Assembly (NCBI GenBank): GCA_023410055.1
Contig: JAEYQK010000064.1
Coordinates: forward strand, 3,292-67,291
Reading direction: 5' to 3'
Length of the DNA: 64,000 nt
Origin: Acidobacteriota bacterium
GTDB lineage: Bacteria > Acidobacteriota > Terriglobia > Terriglobales > Acidobacteriaceae
Made by a program: the position numbers and the translations under genes. Shown one piece after another: positions 63,559 to 64,000 of the stretch. Below the pieces are notes generated by a model, which worked only from the letters and a program-made list of their open reading frames with translations, was not told the DNA's origin and did not search any database. Each line of letters starts with the position of its first letter. The first letter of the stretch is position 1.

Positions 63559-64000
63559 ACGCTGATCCGCTGAACCATAAGGCGATTACCGCCGAGCCGC
63601 GAGGCGTCTCGCGCGCCAGCGAATCGCGCCTTCTGGAAATCCGTCGCGAAGCCGAAACCAAGGGAAAGATCCAAACGGCTGGTGTTCGTCCTCCCGGAGC
63701 GCCGTTCCCTGTCGCCTCGCCAGAAACCGGCTATTACGGGATCCACCTGCTGAAAGAACCGCAGTGGACACCCGAAATACCCATGTACTTCTTCATCGGC
63801 GGAGCTGCCGGAGCGTCTTCCACCATTGGCACGATCGCCGAATGGACTGGTCTCGATCCCAAGATCGCTCGCGACGCGCGCTGGGTCGCTGCTTTGGGAG
63901 CAATAGCCTCAAGCGGTCTTCTCATCAGCGACCTTGGCCGACCGTCACGATTTCTTAACATGCTGCGCGTTTTCAAACCGCAGAGCCCCATGTCTGTAGG
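63555..64000 (+). CDS. NrfD-like membrane subunit of formate dehydrogenase (partial)
   Basis: About 148 residues before the window ends. A polar N-terminus of about 70 residues precedes GYYGIHLLKEPQWTPEIPMY and the first helices (YFFIGGAAGASSTIGTIAEW; ARWVAALGAIASSGLLISDL). This matches the NrfD/PsrC family, which passes electrons to quinone. The start overlaps the fdhB stop (ATGA). The C-terminal part is beyond the window, so no full topology can be given. Confidence 0.85.
   Translation, partial: MNADPLNHKAITAEPRGVSRASESRLLEIRREAETKGKIQTAGVRPPGAPFPVASPETGYYGIHLLKEPQWTPEIPMYFFIGGAAGASSTIGTIAEWTGLDPKIARDARWVAALGAIASSGLLISDLGRPSRFLNMLRVFKPQSPMSV

Overview
The window reads as chromosomal DNA of an Acidobacteriota member (Koribacter/Acidobacteriaceae-like). 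This is inferred from the mix of gene families: a giant secreted protein with kelch, Ig-like and MBG repeats and the C-terminal tail usual in that phylum, a CadC-like/TPR membrane protein, BshC for bacillithiol, a PAP2-Wzi fusion and a small receiver-like protein. I could not run a taxonomic search. GC content is moderately high, and genes form long same-strand runs with many 4-base ATGA overlaps.

Layout. 1-7698 (minus): a tightly overlapping operon for an unknown glycan or glycosylated product, with a methyltransferase, a permuted-looking glycosidase-like protein, two sugar-nucleotide epimerases, a B12-binding radical SAM enzyme and three glycosyltransferases, the last cut by the window edge. 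7883-10335: a DUF5670-like membrane peptide, a receiver-like protein and bshC. 10585-11310: tmRNA followed by an integrase stump. 11259-18403: an outer-membrane barrel protein and a 2173-residue repeat protein, with a divergent wHTH-like/TPR membrane protein to 21274. 21305-21344: the 3' part of a tRNA-Lys, probably an attachment-site scar. 21554-30305: the kdp potassium system, with KdpD split into two divergently transcribed genes. 30932-49059 (minus): a Wzx/Wzy-type exopolysaccharide cluster headed by a NusG-like antiterminator and containing ahcY. 49559-55154 (plus): an unusual sigma-54 activator with an N-terminal NAD(P)-binding-type domain, then a near-perfect -24/-12 promoter and cbbL-cbbS-cbbX-prk. 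55348-57919: tRNA-Leu, secG, an MBL hydrolase and an aminotransferase. 58012-64000: an oxalate/formate-type transporter divergent from a formate dehydrogenase operon whose catalytic subunit reads through an in-frame TGA (selenocysteine) with a SECIS hairpin; the NrfD-like membrane subunit runs off the window.

How the genes may work together. FDH can oxidise formate to CO2 and pass electrons to quinone, the MFS protein can import formate or oxalate, and RuBisCO with phosphoribulokinase can fix CO2. Together they suggest formate-supported or mixotrophic Calvin-cycle growth, which is uncommon in this phylum. The sigma-54 activator, two palindromes at its 3' end and the -24/-12 promoter make a self-contained control circuit for RuBisCO that differs from the usual CbbR. 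This circuit and the selenoprotein FDH are the strongest candidates for new biology here.
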